From NCBI GenBank assembly GCA_903903715.1, contig CAIUZX010000390.1, forward strand, positions 1 through 5,547: 5,547 nt of DNA, given 5' to 3'. The DNA comes from an uncultured Caulobacterales bacterium (lineage in GTDB: Bacteria > Pseudomonadota > Alphaproteobacteria > Caulobacterales > Caulobacteraceae). The notes below the pieces were generated by a model that had not been told where the DNA came from, searched no databases, and worked only from the letters and a program-made list of their open reading frames with translations. Of this stretch, positions 5,411 through 5,547 are shown in pieces. The first letter of the stretch is position 1. The number at the start of each line of letters is the position of its first letter. A program made the translations under genes and the position numbers.

Positions 5411-5547
5411 TTCGCCGGCAGTCCCAACTCGGCGCGGACGGCTGGATATGTGTCCTTTGTCTCGCAGGCGCAGCCGCGCAAGTGGCCGTCGCGACCCTGC
5501 CAGATCAAGGTGGGATAGTGCAAATTCACACCATTGTCCGCCAGCAA
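5407..5547 (-). CDS. C-terminal fragment of an unidentified protein
   Basis: The minus strand is open from the right edge for 46 codons to a TGA at 5407-5409, six bases past the folC stop, with coding-like third positions. The visible tail reads LLADNGVNLHYPTLIWQGRD, then a Cys-Ala-Cys-Glu motif (residues 26-29 of the fragment), then TYPAVRAELGL near the end. The YPTLIW...DG pattern resembles the cis-proline region of thioredoxin-like folds, but that is a weak resemblance and no CxxC active site is in view. The start lies outside the window. I do not recognise the family with confidence. Confidence 0.6.
   Translation of the reverse strand: MLADNGVNLHYPTLIWQGRDGHLRGCACETKDTYPAVRAELGLPAN

Overview
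The window reads as ordinary chromosomal DNA from a GC-rich alphaproteobacterium, most likely of the Caulobacter/Maricaulis/Hyphomonas type. The main evidence is a full-length GcrA, a cell-cycle transcription factor largely confined to Alphaproteobacteria. Its N-terminal helix-turn-helix and C-terminal sigma-binding half look very like Caulobacter GcrA. The cysteine-free L31 protein and the MsbA-related exporter fit the same group. I see no mobile elements, CRISPR arrays, tRNA or rRNA.

Layout, left to right: (1) positions 1-85, an edge fragment that cannot be assigned. (2) 86-946 (-), an ABC-2 family transporter permease. (3) 947-1161, a divergent control region shared by the permease and gcrA; it holds a putative promoter, a DnaA-box-like site and a cluster of GANTC sites. 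(4) 1162-1686 (+), gcrA. (5) 1687-1824, a convergent gap with a hairpin and a strong bidirectional terminator. (6) 1825-2052 (-), rpmE (ribosomal protein L31). (7) 2053-2224, a second divergent region with a possible rpmE promoter and a leader hairpin. (8) 2225-4090 (+), a fused ABC exporter. (9) 4087-5400 (+), folC, which overlaps the exporter by four bases and starts with TTG. (10) 5407-5547 (-), the C-terminal end of a gene that runs off the right edge.

The exporter and folC form a tight two-gene unit and are probably translationally coupled. The other genes are transcribed singly, as far as the window shows. The most interesting signal is regulatory. Of nine GANTC sites (the CcrM methylation target, recognised by GcrA in its methylated form) counted by eye in the window, four lie within 194 bases immediately upstream of and into the start of gcrA. 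One of these sits in the spacer of the best candidate promoter. This suggests that gcrA expression is itself tied to methylation state and replication. I found no clearly undescribed multi-gene system.
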